Origin: Chloracidobacterium sp.
Lineage (GTDB): Bacteria > Acidobacteriota > Blastocatellia > Pyrinomonadales > Pyrinomonadaceae
DNA length: 64,000 bases
Assembly: GCA_016716365.1 (NCBI GenBank)
Contig: JADJWM010000018.1
Coordinates: 992,001-1,056,000, forward strand
Reading direction: 5' to 3'
Both the position numbers and the translations under genes were made by a program. The notes under the pieces were generated by a model that saw nothing but the letters and a program-made list of their open reading frames with translations, had not been told where the DNA came from and made no database searches. Each line of letters starts with the position of its first letter. Within the stretch, counting starts at the first letter, position 1. Of this stretch, positions 24,054 through 32,777 are shown piece after piece.

Positions 24054-26114
24054 GTGCGACGTTTTATCTGCATTTTTATTTTTTCCGGCTTCTTACTCTT
24101 TGCCAACCATTCGATCACGGCGCAGAAGGTACGGCTTCGTTCCCAGATCACACCGGCCTGTAACGGCATTTCAGGATCGAACGCGAAGTTCGCGGACATT
24201 TGGGCGGATGGTAACATCGCGGTCCAGGGTAGCTACGCCTGCCGCGGTGCGTTCATCTACGATATTTCGAACCCGGATGCCCCTGTACTTGCAAGCTGGT
24301 ACAATCCCGGGAATGCGTTCCAATTTCTAGAGGCGATCGTCGTCGGGAACCGCGGCTATTTCGGCAGCGGCAACGGCGGCGGCGTGCATATAGTCGATCT
24401 TTCCGATCCGGCGAGCCCGCAGCTTCTTGGGGTGGTCAATTCGTCGAACGGCAACGGTCTCAACAGCATCCACGAGATGGTCGTTTGGGGCGACTATCTG
24501 ATCGCGAACGCGAACACCTTCTCAAACAAGCTCATTCGGGTCGTCAATGTCAGTGATCCTGCAGCACCGGTGTTTGTTCGTGACATCGTTCCGACCGAGC
24601 CGCTTTGGGTCCATGCGATGCATATCCGCGGCAGCCGGATGTTCACATCGGGCTGGGGAACGGGGACGCAGAGGGCCCGAACCGAGATCTACGACATCGC
24701 GAACATCGCGACGCAGGCGCCCACACTGCTGGGTTTTATTGAAGACCCGAGCCCGAGTTCCACCGCCGGCAATAACATGCACAGCTCCTGGTCCAGCGAG
24801 GACGGCAATTATCTCTACAGTGCCCGCGAGACCAATGACGGCACGGGAGATATAAGGGTTTACAACATTTCGAATCCGGCTCTTCCGCTTCTCGTCCGTT
24901 CGATCTCGATCCAGGAACTCGGCCTGAATGCCGTCACTCCACATAACCCGGTCGTAATGGGGAATTATCTTTATGTGTCGTGGTATCAGGCTGGCGTGCA
25001 GGTATTTGATATCAGTGATCCCGCCGATCCTGTCCGCGTCGGGCAATACGATACTTTCCAGACAGCATTCGCTCCCCCGGCCGAAGAGCGCGAGGCCCTA
25101 AGGAAAGCCGAACCTTGGGACCTGATCTGCTCGTCCGAGTTCAGACAGAATGAGCTGCCGGACACTTACAACGGCAATTGGGCCGTATTTCCGTTCTTGG
25201 GCGCCGACAAGGTCCTGGCCGGCGATCTTACATCGGGCCTTCTCGTTCTGGACGTGAGCAAGATCGCCCAACCGGTTCGTAATCCGGTGGCGGATTTCGA
25301 CGGCGACGGGCGGACCGACTTCTCTGTTTACACGCCCGCTACCGGCCAGTGGCTGATACGTTCCAGTTCTACGGGCGGTCTCAGCAGTTATTTTTGGGGC
25401 GAACCCGGCGACCAGCTCACCAACGGCGATTTTGACGGCGACGGCCGGGCAGATGTCGGCGTGTGGCGGCCTTCTAACGGCGTCTGGTACCAGATCCGGA
25501 GTACCGGCGGCTTTTGGGCGATGCAGTTTGGCCAGCAGGACGATGTGCCTGTGCCCGCCGACTTCGATGCGGACGGCCGGACGGATATCGCCGTTTGGCG
25601 TCCCTCCAACGGACTCTGGTACATCAACAACAGTTCGCTCGGCTATCGCGTACGCGGATGGGGGGTTGCGGGCGACGTGCCGCTCACTGGTGATTTCGAG
25701 GGCGACGGAAAGGCAGATCTGGTCATCTGGCGTCCTTCCGAGGGAAAATGGTACGTCGTCCCAAGTTCGTCGAGCATACCGATCTACGCGAATTGGGGAG
25801 TAGACGGTGACAAACCCGTCTATGCCGACCTTGACGGCGACGGGCGGGCCGAGTTCACTGTTTTCCGGCCGTCCAACGGTACCTGGTATATCCTTGATGT
25901 CTTCGCCGGAACGTTTCGCACCCGCGAATTCGGCATTGTCGGCGACATGCCGATGCCTGCCGATCTTGACGGCGACGGCGTTTCCGACATCGCTGTATTC
26001 CGTCCGGACAACCGTTCCTGGTACTGGCTGGGAAGCGCCGGGCCCACGTTTAATGTCGAACAATTCGGCCAAATTGCGGACCTTCCGGCACCGATCTCGG
26101 CTCAGCCGCAATAG
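24054..26114 (+). CDS. Exported LVIVD-repeat and FG-GAP (VCBS) repeat protein
   Basis: 686 residues, GTG start preceded by AGAGG. A signal peptide ends near SITAQ. Residues about 45-350 hold LVIVD propeller repeats, for example DISNPDAPVLASWYNPG, DLSDPASPQLLGVV, NISNPALPLLVRSI and DISDPADPVRVGQYD. Residues about 415-680 hold six FG-GAP/VCBS repeats, each with a calcium loop and a W/F motif, such as DFDGDGRADVGVWRPSNGVW and DLDGDGRAEFTVFRPSNGTW. Both halves are beta-propeller blades, so this may be a two-propeller surface or periplasmic binding protein. A TATAAT lies at 23974-23979. An intrinsic terminator follows. Confidence 0.88.
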   Translation: MRRFICIFIFSGFLLFANHSITAQKVRLRSQITPACNGISGSNAKFADIWADGNIAVQGSYACRGAFIYDISNPDAPVLASWYNPGNAFQFLEAIVVGNRGYFGSGNGGGVHIVDLSDPASPQLLGVVNSSNGNGLNSIHEMVVWGDYLIANANTFSNKLIRVVNVSDPAAPVFVRDIVPTEPLWVHAMHIRGSRMFTSGWGTGTQRARTEIYDIANIATQAPTLLGFIEDPSPSSTAGNNMHSSWSSEDGNYLYSARETNDGTGDIRVYNISNPALPLLVRSISIQELGLNAVTPHNPVVMGNYLYVSWYQAGVQVFDISDPADPVRVGQYDTFQTAFAPPAEEREALRKAEPWDLICSSEFRQNELPDTYNGNWAVFPFLGADKVLAGDLTSGLLVLDVSKIAQPVRNPVADFDGDGRTDFSVYTPATGQWLIRSSSTGGLSSYFWGEPGDQLTNGDFDGDGRADVGVWRPSNGVWYQIRSTGGFWAMQFGQQDDVPVPADFDADGRTDIAVWRPSNGLWYINNSSLGYRVRGWGVAGDVPLTGDFEGDGKADLVIWRPSEGKWYVVPSSSSIPIYANWGVDGDKPVYADLDGDGRAEFTVFRPSNGTWYILDVFAGTFRTREFGIVGDMPMPADLDGDGVSDIAVFRPDNRSWYWLGSAGPTFNVEQFGQIADLPAPISAQPQ

Positions 26115-26137
26115 TTTTCAGTCATCCAAAAATGGAC

Positions 26138-26182
26138 GGCCCAAGGTCAGGGACATACTTGACTTTGGGCCTTTTGTTCTTA
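26138..26182 (+). terminator. Intrinsic terminator after the FG-GAP protein gene
   Basis: GGCCCAAGGTCA (26138-26149) pairs with TGACTTTGGGCC (26160-26171), with one bulge/mismatch, and is followed by TTTTGTTCTT. It separates the FG-GAP gene from the FHA-PrsW gene, whose ATG is at 26193. Confidence 0.8.
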
Positions 26183-26192
26183 TGATTGCTGT

Positions 26193-27854
26193 ATGAAATT
26201 ACGGCTAACGATAAACAGCGGCACGCTCGCCGGTCAGGTATTCGACCTCGAGACCGGCTTTCTCACGGTAGGGCGGGGCGAAAACTGCAGTGTGCGATTC
26301 GACCCGTCGCTGGAGAGGATCGCATCCAAGCAGCACGCGTTTATCGAGGCCCGTCCTGACGGCTACTACATCACTGATAATCAAAGCACGAACGGGACCC
26401 TTGTCAACGGGCAGCGAGTTGAGGTTGTTCAGCTTAATTCGGGCGATACCGTGCAATTCGGTCGGAATGGGGTAACGGCAACCGTCTCTATCGATCTCCC
26501 TCCTGCCTCAGAGTTTCCCGCCCCGGACGAATTTCGCGAGGAACAGCTTCATAACTTCCAACAGGCCGCTGACGCTCAACCCCTGGGCGTCTTCCAGTCG
26601 GCCTCGAATTTCGGTTTGGGCCCGGTCGAAACAGAACCGCCGCCTCCCCCGAAGACCGGCATGTCACCGTTGCAGGTCGTTCGTTTGATCTTTGTCATCG
26701 GCGCCTATTTGACGCTGATCTTCCTGGTCCCATTCGTGGTGATCGTGTTGTTCAGCGAAGTCGGACTGGTCTTCGGCGTTCTTGCGAGCATAATTGCTTT
26801 CGTTCCGATCGTCATTTATTTGACACCCCTAGTATGGCTTGACAGGTTCGATCCCGAGCCCCCGTGGCTCCTTTTTCTGACATTTCTCTGGGGTGCGGTT
26901 TTTGCGGTTCTCGTGTCGATCCTATTTAACACGACCGTCAGCCAAGGGGTGTTTGCTCAGACCGGAAGCCCAGAACTAGCTAACCTGGTTGGGGCCGTGA
27001 TCGCGGCACCGTTCTTCGAAGAATCGTCAAAGGGAATATGGATACTTGTTCTGCTGATCCTCTTTCGACGCCATTTTGACGACGTTTTGGACGGGATCGT
27101 TTTTGCCGGAGTTGTGGCGCTCGGATTCGCGACCGTCGAAAATGTTCTCTATTACGGCCGCGGATTGGGCGGAGCTATTAGTCAGTTTGGCCTTTCGAGC
27201 GAAGCCTTTAAGGACTTTTTTCTCCTCTTCTCGCTTCGCGGAATATTCTCGCCGTGGGCTCACGTAACGTTCACGGCGATGATCGGCATCGGCTGCGGTA
27301 TTTCTCGAGAATCGCATAGCTGGTTCATTCGGATCGCGGCACCAATCGCGGGTTGGGTAGTTGCCGTTGTTCTTCACGCGATCTGGAACGGGATGGGGAT
27401 CGTCGTAACCGTCGCGTTGATCCAATTTGGATTCGAACCGGTTTGCAATATTTTCGGGCTTGGCGGCCAGATGATCTCATTGTGCGGCTTTTTCGCTCTT
27501 TATATCGTCTTCGAGATACCGTTCTTTATCCTGTTCCTTGTATTTGCATTCTGGCTTACGCGTCGACAGCGGAAGATCCTCGACGAGATGCTCGCACTTG
27601 ATATCGCCCGCGGCCTTATCACCAAGGAAGACCTCGATCGCACTTGCAAGTTCTTTACGAGCGGTTTCTGGATGCTCAGCGGCTTGGGCAAGGGAAAGGC
27701 GATGGCCCGTTACCGGTTTACGCGAGCGATATCAAAACTTGGACTGAGTTACTGGCATATACATCGGGCAACCAAAGCGCAGGGTTTTACCGCAAGTTTC
27801 CAACAAAACCCGCTGCTTCGCGATGAGGTTCTCAGATGGCGCGATAAGGTTTAA
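26193..27854 (+). CDS. FHA domain fused to a PrsW-type intramembrane protease
   Basis: 553 residues. Residues 1-95 are an FHA phosphothreonine-binding domain: LTVGRGENCSVRFD, SKQHAFIEARPDG and NQSTNGTLVNGQRV. After a linker come at least eight membrane segments. The PrsW family signature is visible as PPWLLFLTFLWGAVFA, GAVIAAPFFEESSKGIWIL with the Glu-Glu pair, FDDVLDGIVFAGVVALGFAT with VENVLYYGRG, and the SPWAHVTFTAMIGIGCGISR and HAIWNGMGI histidines. PrsW proteases cleave membrane proteins such as anti-sigma factors. The FHA domain suggests that cleavage is steered by Ser/Thr phosphorylation, which fits the kinases nearby. This coupling is inferred. Confidence 0.88.
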   Translation: MKLRLTINSGTLAGQVFDLETGFLTVGRGENCSVRFDPSLERIASKQHAFIEARPDGYYITDNQSTNGTLVNGQRVEVVQLNSGDTVQFGRNGVTATVSIDLPPASEFPAPDEFREEQLHNFQQAADAQPLGVFQSASNFGLGPVETEPPPPPKTGMSPLQVVRLIFVIGAYLTLIFLVPFVVIVLFSEVGLVFGVLASIIAFVPIVIYLTPLVWLDRFDPEPPWLLFLTFLWGAVFAVLVSILFNTTVSQGVFAQTGSPELANLVGAVIAAPFFEESSKGIWILVLLILFRRHFDDVLDGIVFAGVVALGFATVENVLYYGRGLGGAISQFGLSSEAFKDFFLLFSLRGIFSPWAHVTFTAMIGIGCGISRESHSWFIRIAAPIAGWVVAVVLHAIWNGMGIVVTVALIQFGFEPVCNIFGLGGQMISLCGFFALYIVFEIPFFILFLVFAFWLTRRQRKILDEMLALDIARGLITKEDLDRTCKFFTSGFWMLSGLGKGKAMARYRFTRAISKLGLSYWHIHRATKAQGFTASFQQNPLLRDEVLRWRDKV

Positions 27855-27890
27855 CGTTCGTTGTTATCAATAGGCCGGAAGGAAGAAACA

Positions 27891-27918
27891 GAAGGGCTGC
27901 CACGACTGGCAGCCCTTC
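27891..27918. terminator. Strong hairpin between the PrsW gene and tRNA-Lys
   Basis: GAAGGGCTGCCA pairs with TGGCAGCCCTTC around CGAC, a perfect 12-base stem. Downstream on the plus strand is GTATTTT, and on the minus strand TGTTTCTTCC, so it can act as a two-way terminator for the FHA-PrsW gene and the tRNA. Confidence 0.75.
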
Positions 27919-27931
27919 GTATTTTCGGAAA

Positions 27932-28007
27932 TGGTAGGCCGTGCAGGGATCGAACCTGCGACCCGCGGATTAAGAGTCCGCTGCTCTACCAACTGAGCTA
28001 ACGACCC
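27932..28007 (-). tRNA. tRNA-Lys (anticodon CTT)
   Basis: Read on the minus strand, it starts GGGTCGTTAGCTCAGTTGGT and ends GGCCTACCA. The acceptor stem (GGGTCGT with ACGGCCT), the D-arm, the anticodon arm GCGGA-CTCTTAA-TCCGC and the T-arm with GGTTCGATCC are all there. The anticodon CTT reads the Lys codon AAG. The CCA end is encoded. It has 76 bases and no intron. Confidence 0.97.
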
Positions 28008-28224
28008 GAAAGCAGAAGATTATACCAGCAGAAAATCCAAAGTCCAACATCCCCGCCTTGCGCCCTAAACGACAGCCTTTCCACGGTGCCGATCTGGACG
28101 CTGGAGAGCCCGACAAATGCGGGTTGACGCATCAGCAGACTTGAAAGCCTGCCGTACGTGGTGCCAATAAGCGTGCGGGTAAAGGATTTGGTTCTTGACC
28201 TGAATTCGTTCAGAATAGGTGACG
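28008..28224. other. Intergenic gap without a recognisable gene
   Basis: About 217 bases between tRNA-Lys and the kinase gene. It should hold the promoters of both, but I see no clear -35/-10 pair, hairpin or conserved small frame in it. Confidence 0.4.
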
Positions 28225-29835
28225 ATGAAGGAGTGCCCCAAATGCGAGACTTGCTACCCCGACGAGGTCGCCGAGTGCCCCAACGACCAGACGGCGACAC
28301 GTCATTCGCTGCCGGGCGGCCAGCTCCTGGCCGAACGCTATCTCCTTTCGCGACGGCTCGGCCGCGGGGCGATGGGTCAGGTCTATCTGGCCCGGGACAC
28401 TAAATTTGCGTCGAGGAACGTCGCCGTCAAAACCGTCCGCCAGGACATCCTGAGCAGCGACGACCTTCAGGAAGGCGAAGCCATAGCCCGTTTTGAGCGA
28501 GAGGCACAGGCGGCCGCCTCGATCCAGCACCCGAACACTGTCAGCGTCACCGATTACGGCGAGACCGGCGACGGGGTTTTCTATCTTGTGATGGAATATG
28601 TCGAGGGCGAGACCCTTCACCGCCTGCTCCGCCGTGAGGGCACTTTGCCGGTAAAGCGGGCCGTGGGGCTGCTCAGGCAGATCGCCGACGGCGTCGACGC
28701 AGCGCATGAGATCAACATCCTGCATCGCGACCTAAAACCGGCAAACATCTTTCTGATGCAGAAAGGGAAGGGTGACGGCTTCATCAAGGTTGGCGATTTT
28801 GGTCTCGCCAAGATCATCAATCAGACAGTTACAGACTTCAGCTCGAATGCGACTCCGTCGTCCCGCGGCATCATCGGCACGCCCGAGTTTATGTCGCCGG
28901 AGCAGATGCAGCCCGAGATGGGCGTCGACGTCCGGGCCGACATTTACGCCCTAGGGACGATCGCCTACCTGATGCTCGGCGGTAGAACTCCGTTCACCGG
29001 CGACATGATGCAGCTCGTGATGCAGAAGATAATGCATCCCGCCCCGCCGCTCTCGTCCATACGTTCGGACATTCCGCTTGATGTGGAACACGTGATAATG
29101 CGGTCGCTTGAGATCAAAGCCGAAGACCGGCACGCATCGGTCGCCGAGTGGATCGAGGACCTTGAGCAGGCGGCGTCTGATGTCGAGGAAGCCTCTCGCT
29201 CCGGCGGCACGCGGCTGATCATCCTGGCCCCGGTCGCCGCCGAGGTCTATGTCGATGATGAGCGAAAGGGAAGCGTCGGAAGCTCCGGCCGGGTTGTTCT
29301 GAGCAATATTCCGCCGGGCCAGCACATCCTTCGTGTTGCCCGGGCAGGCGAGCGTGACGATGAGCGTGTGATCGAAATACGAGAAGGGGCAAGCGAACAG
29401 GTCATCCAGGCGCACCTGCGTTCGAGAGCCGAGGCGGGCAGCAACCCGTCGCCGTCGCAGGGCAGCAGCAGCAGCGGGATCCATTCCAGCGTGATGCCCG
29501 GCATAGTCGCATGTTCGAACTGCGGTTCTAGGTTTGCCGAGGGCGTCAAATTCTGCGGCCGCTGCGGAAATCGGTCTTTCGTTATGATCAGTCCGGGTGA
29601 ATCGCCGGATTCATTTCCGTGCCCGCGGTGCGGAAACATGCTGCCCCAGCATTCGCGCTTTTGCGGCCGCTGCGGCCTTAACATTGCTCCCACCGCACCC
29701 TTGACTAATACTAGGCCGTCCGGGTTCGTGTCCGCCCATCAAACCGGTCCCCCGATGCGCGTCTGCCCAAGGTGCAACGGTACCTATCCTTCCCATATCA
29801 AATTCTGCGGCCGCTGCGGCGGAAGCCTGATCTAG
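28225..29835 (+). CDS. Ser/Thr protein kinase with PEGA-like domain and four zinc ribbons
   Basis: 536 residues. An N-terminal ribbon (MKECPKCETCYPDEVAECPN) precedes the kinase domain at about residues 40-305: LGRGAMGQVYLARD (glycine loop), VAVKTV, ILHRDLKPANIF, VGDFGLAK and IGTPEFMSPEQ, so it should be active. Residues about 330-405 look like a PEGA domain (AAEVYVDDERKGSVGSS, NIPPGQHILRVARAG). Three ribbons then follow, each of the form CxxCGxxFxxxxxFCGRCG. There is no membrane segment, so it is a soluble kinase. A GTG six bases upstream is an alternative start. Confidence 0.92.
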   Translation: MKECPKCETCYPDEVAECPNDQTATRHSLPGGQLLAERYLLSRRLGRGAMGQVYLARDTKFASRNVAVKTVRQDILSSDDLQEGEAIARFEREAQAAASIQHPNTVSVTDYGETGDGVFYLVMEYVEGETLHRLLRREGTLPVKRAVGLLRQIADGVDAAHEINILHRDLKPANIFLMQKGKGDGFIKVGDFGLAKIINQTVTDFSSNATPSSRGIIGTPEFMSPEQMQPEMGVDVRADIYALGTIAYLMLGGRTPFTGDMMQLVMQKIMHPAPPLSSIRSDIPLDVEHVIMRSLEIKAEDRHASVAEWIEDLEQAASDVEEASRSGGTRLIILAPVAAEVYVDDERKGSVGSSGRVVLSNIPPGQHILRVARAGERDDERVIEIREGASEQVIQAHLRSRAEAGSNPSPSQGSSSSGIHSSVMPGIVACSNCGSRFAEGVKFCGRCGNRSFVMISPGESPDSFPCPRCGNMLPQHSRFCGRCGLNIAPTAPLTNTRPSGFVSAHQTGPPMRVCPRCNGTYPSHIKFCGRCGGSLI

Positions 29836-29911
29836 TCGCGTTTGAGCGTTTTTCGGTTTATAATGGCGGGGAACGTTTTCCCGGAACCTTGTAACGATCA
29901 GGACGCTGACG

Positions 29912-30835
29912 ATGAAAGTTTGCCCAAGCTGCCGAAAAACCTACTCCGACGACGGATTGAATTTCTGCCTTGATGACGGCTCGGTCCTTACGCTGATTGC
30001 CAACGACGTGCCGGAAACCGTCATGATGAATCAGTCGAGGTTTACCGACCCAAACCCCGGCCGGATTCAGGATGTCAAGACCTCTTACGGCGACCAGACG
30101 AACTTCACGATGCAGCCGAAGAAGTCGTCGAAGACCTGGGTCTGGGTGCTTTTGATCCTCGGTGCCGTGCTGCTCGCCTGCGGGGGCGGATTTGGTGCGT
30201 TCCTGATCTACGTTGCTTCGCTCGATCCGGGAAACAACTCGTCTGCCACATCACCGACACCTACCCCGAGAACCTCGCCGAGCGCGACGCCCCCGAGGAC
30301 CGATGTAAAGACCGCGAATCTGCCGGATTGGGTCCAGGACACTTCTGAATTCGGAAACACGAGTTATAGCGGCGGCGAGCTGTTTATGAGCTCAAAACGA
30401 AAAGGCTTCTACTACGTGGTCGCCGCCACAACGGACTTTAAGACGGAGCAGGCGAGCACGACAGTTACGCTAAGGGCCGTCGATAACGAGCGGACGAACC
30501 TTGGCTACGGCCTGGTTTTTCACAGCGATCCAAAACCGCTACAGAAGGGCTACGCGTTCCTTATCGACGCGAGGTCTCAGCGCTACCGCATTGTCAGACA
30601 TGAACCCGGCAAGGAATTGGCCGTCGTACCATGGACCAATTCTTCGGCGATCCGTTCCGGCTCAGCTGAGAATAAGCTCGAGGTGCGTGACCTTCCCGAC
30701 AGGATCGAGATCTACGCGAACGGCGAAATGTTGACCTCGATCAAGAATACTCACGGTTACGCGGGCGGGGTTGTAGGCCTCTACACCGGCGACGCGATAA
30801 ACGTGGCGTTCAAGGAGCTTGAGATCGCGAAGTGA
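29912..30835 (+). CDS. Zinc-ribbon membrane-anchored protein with a C-terminal LamG/DUF1080-like domain
   Basis: 307 residues. The N-terminus MKVCPSCRKTYSDDGLNFCL has the CPxC...FC ribbon shared with two neighbours. One membrane segment lies at about residues 75-100 (WVWVLLILGAVLLACGGGFG), followed by a Thr/Ser/Pro-rich stretch. Residues about 135-307 (FYYVVAATTDFKTEQASTTV, YGLVFHSDPKPLQKGYAFLI, NTHGYAGGVVGLYTGDAINV) look like a concanavalin-type jelly roll of the DUF1080/LamG kind. The ribbon would lie inside and the jelly roll outside. It is 76 bases after the kinase. TATAAT at 29859-29864 may be its promoter. Confidence 0.75.
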   Translation: MKVCPSCRKTYSDDGLNFCLDDGSVLTLIANDVPETVMMNQSRFTDPNPGRIQDVKTSYGDQTNFTMQPKKSSKTWVWVLLILGAVLLACGGGFGAFLIYVASLDPGNNSSATSPTPTPRTSPSATPPRTDVKTANLPDWVQDTSEFGNTSYSGGELFMSSKRKGFYYVVAATTDFKTEQASTTVTLRAVDNERTNLGYGLVFHSDPKPLQKGYAFLIDARSQRYRIVRHEPGKELAVVPWTNSSAIRSGSAENKLEVRDLPDRIEIYANGEMLTSIKNTHGYAGGVVGLYTGDAINVAFKELEIAK

Positions 30836-30862
30836 GACGCAGCCTTCATCGGGGGCCTCTAA

Positions 30863-31408
30863 ATGAAGAAATGTCCCAAATGCGGGCGGACCTACACGGA
30901 TAAAGACCTGAATTTCTGTTACGAAGACGGAGAGCTTCTAAGCTACATGGCCGACGATGCTCCCCAAGGCGGATTCGCCGGGCGCCCGAGCGCTACCGAT
31001 GAACCGCCTCCGACCGAATTCCTTGGCTCATCTCGCGTCACTAACGAGAATCCGTGGCCTTCAAGCTCGCAGCCGCCCGCCGTTTGGCAGCAGACCCAGC
31101 CCGAACCGCAATACGCTCCGTTCCCGACCCGTGTCGCCCCGAACCAGACCCTCGCGCTAGTCTCGATGATCCTTGGCGTCAGTTCCGTTACCGTCGGTTG
31201 GTGCTGTTATACGGGCATCGGTCTGGCACCGGCCGCCATTGTTGTCGGCATTATCGCCCTCTCCCAGATAAAGAAAGACCCCGAACGTTATACGGGCCGG
31301 GGGCTGGCGCTTGCCGGAATAATCTCCGGCGCGGTTTACCTGTTTATCTCTCTAGTGTTTATAATCATTTATATAATCGCGCTTATCCTTGGGTCTTTCG
31401 CCGGATAA
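30863..31408 (+). CDS. Zinc-ribbon DUF4190 membrane protein
   Basis: 181 residues. MKKCPKCGRTYTDKDLNFCY is a ribbon almost identical in layout to that of the gene before it. A Pro-rich linker leads to a DUF4190 domain at about residues 95-175: ALVSMILGVSSVTVGWCCY, GLAPAAIVVGIIALSQIKKD, GRGLALAGIISGAVYLF, with two to three membrane segments. The function is unknown; such proteins often act as membrane anchors or sensors near kinases. It lies 27 bases after its neighbour. Confidence 0.8.
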   Translation: MKKCPKCGRTYTDKDLNFCYEDGELLSYMADDAPQGGFAGRPSATDEPPPTEFLGSSRVTNENPWPSSSQPPAVWQQTQPEPQYAPFPTRVAPNQTLALVSMILGVSSVTVGWCCYTGIGLAPAAIVVGIIALSQIKKDPERYTGRGLALAGIISGAVYLFISLVFIIIYIIALILGSFAG

Positions 31409-31457
31409 GCCTGCAGGTTCACAGTGTGATGGACGTACCTAGTCCAAACCCTAGTTG

Positions 31458-32771
31458 ATGCGAGTCACTTTACACGTCGTTGCCGGGCCGCAAACCGGCC
31501 GCGACTTCACATTCGATCAGCACGACACTTTTATGATCGGGCGCAGTGAGGATGCGCAATTCTGCCTTCCGCACGATCGTTTCTTCTCGCGCCATCACTG
31601 CATACTTGAGATAGCACCGCCGCAGTGCTTCCTGCGTGACCTAGGTTCGACGAACGGGACGTTTGTAAACGGGATCCGGGTCGAGACGGCGTACCTGAAG
31701 CACGGCGACCGCATCCAGGGCGGCGAGACGGTGCTTGAGGTAGAGGTAGCGGCCGACCAATCCGAGCTCGCGGCCGACCCGTTCGGCAAGACCGAAAAGA
31801 CCGAGCCTTCGCTGATCACCGTCCTCTGCCTTAATTGCGGCGTGCCGTCAAACGCGGAAGCTTCAAGGCCGGACGCAAAGCTCTCATTCGTCTGCGACGC
31901 GTGCCGCGAAAAACTGCGTCAAAACCCGCAGCCGATCCCCGGCTATCAAATGCTCAGGGTCCTCGGACAGGGCGGAATGGGCAGCGTTATGCTCGCGCGT
32001 TCCGAGCGTGACGGACGCGCTGTCGCCATCAAGACGCTGTTGCCCGAGGTCGCGGTCAGCGAGCAATCGTTGAAGCGGTTCATGCGTGAGATCGAGGTTG
32101 CGGCGTCGCTCCAGCACCCGCACATCGTCAGTTATATCGAGCACGGGACCCACAACGGCATCGTTTATCTCGTCACCGAGTATGTGAGCGGAATGGACGC
32201 CGCCAAACTTGCGAAACAGCGCGGCGGCAAGCTCAACTACAAGGAAGTTTCGAAGATCATCGAGCAGACGCTGGCGGCTTTGGACTTCGCACACGACAAG
32301 GGGTTCGTTCATCGCGACATAAAAGAGCAGAACATCCTGGTCGACGGCAGTTATCCGAACTACGTTTCGAAACTTACCGATTTCGGACTATCGAAGAGCT
32401 ACAAGCAAACGGGTATGAGCGGCGTGACGATGGTCGGCGACGTCGCCGGCACGATCGCCTATATGCCGCCGGAACAGGTGCGTGATTTCAAGGAAGTGAG
32501 GCCGCCTTCGGATATTTACGCGGTGGGTATGACGGCTTACAGCCTGCTGACCGGGGCCCACGCCCTCGACATCGCCCCGAACGCCGGGATCTCAGAGACG
32601 GTCAAGGCGATATTCGAGAAGCCCATCGTTCCGATCACCACACGCGTTCCCGACGTTCCCCTGCGTGTGGCCGCCGTTTTCGAAACGGCACTCGCCAAAC
32701 AGACCCAGCTTCGGTGGCGGACCGCCGGCGAGATGCGGGAAGCCATCCTCAGGGCCCTTTCAACCGTTTGA
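31458..32771 (+). CDS. FHA domain - zinc ribbon - Ser/Thr protein kinase
   Basis: 437 residues from ATG 31458 (a TTG lies one codon earlier). Residues 1-95 are an FHA domain (FMIGRSEDAQFCLP, FSRHHCILEI, LGSTNGTFVNGIRV). A four-Cys ribbon follows (CLNCGVPS ... FVCDACREKL). The kinase domain from about residue 158 has LGQGGMGSVMLARS, VAIKTL, FVHRDIKEQNILVD, LTDFGLSK and VAGTIAYMPPEQV. All catalytic residues are present. It is soluble. The FHA domain at the N-terminus may bring the kinase to already phosphorylated partners or to its own phosphothreonines. Confidence 0.92.
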   Translation: MRVTLHVVAGPQTGRDFTFDQHDTFMIGRSEDAQFCLPHDRFFSRHHCILEIAPPQCFLRDLGSTNGTFVNGIRVETAYLKHGDRIQGGETVLEVEVAADQSELAADPFGKTEKTEPSLITVLCLNCGVPSNAEASRPDAKLSFVCDACREKLRQNPQPIPGYQMLRVLGQGGMGSVMLARSERDGRAVAIKTLLPEVAVSEQSLKRFMREIEVAASLQHPHIVSYIEHGTHNGIVYLVTEYVSGMDAAKLAKQRGGKLNYKEVSKIIEQTLAALDFAHDKGFVHRDIKEQNILVDGSYPNYVSKLTDFGLSKSYKQTGMSGVTMVGDVAGTIAYMPPEQVRDFKEVRPPSDIYAVGMTAYSLLTGAHALDIAPNAGISETVKAIFEKPIVPITTRVPDVPLRVAAVFETALAKQTQLRWRTAGEMREAILRALSTV

Positions 32772-32777
32772 TCCAGG

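Noticed and set aside
27998..28300. 100-codon minus-strand frame over the tRNA-Lys 5' end
   Set aside because: It overlaps the tRNA and the start of the kinase gene and has no coding motif.
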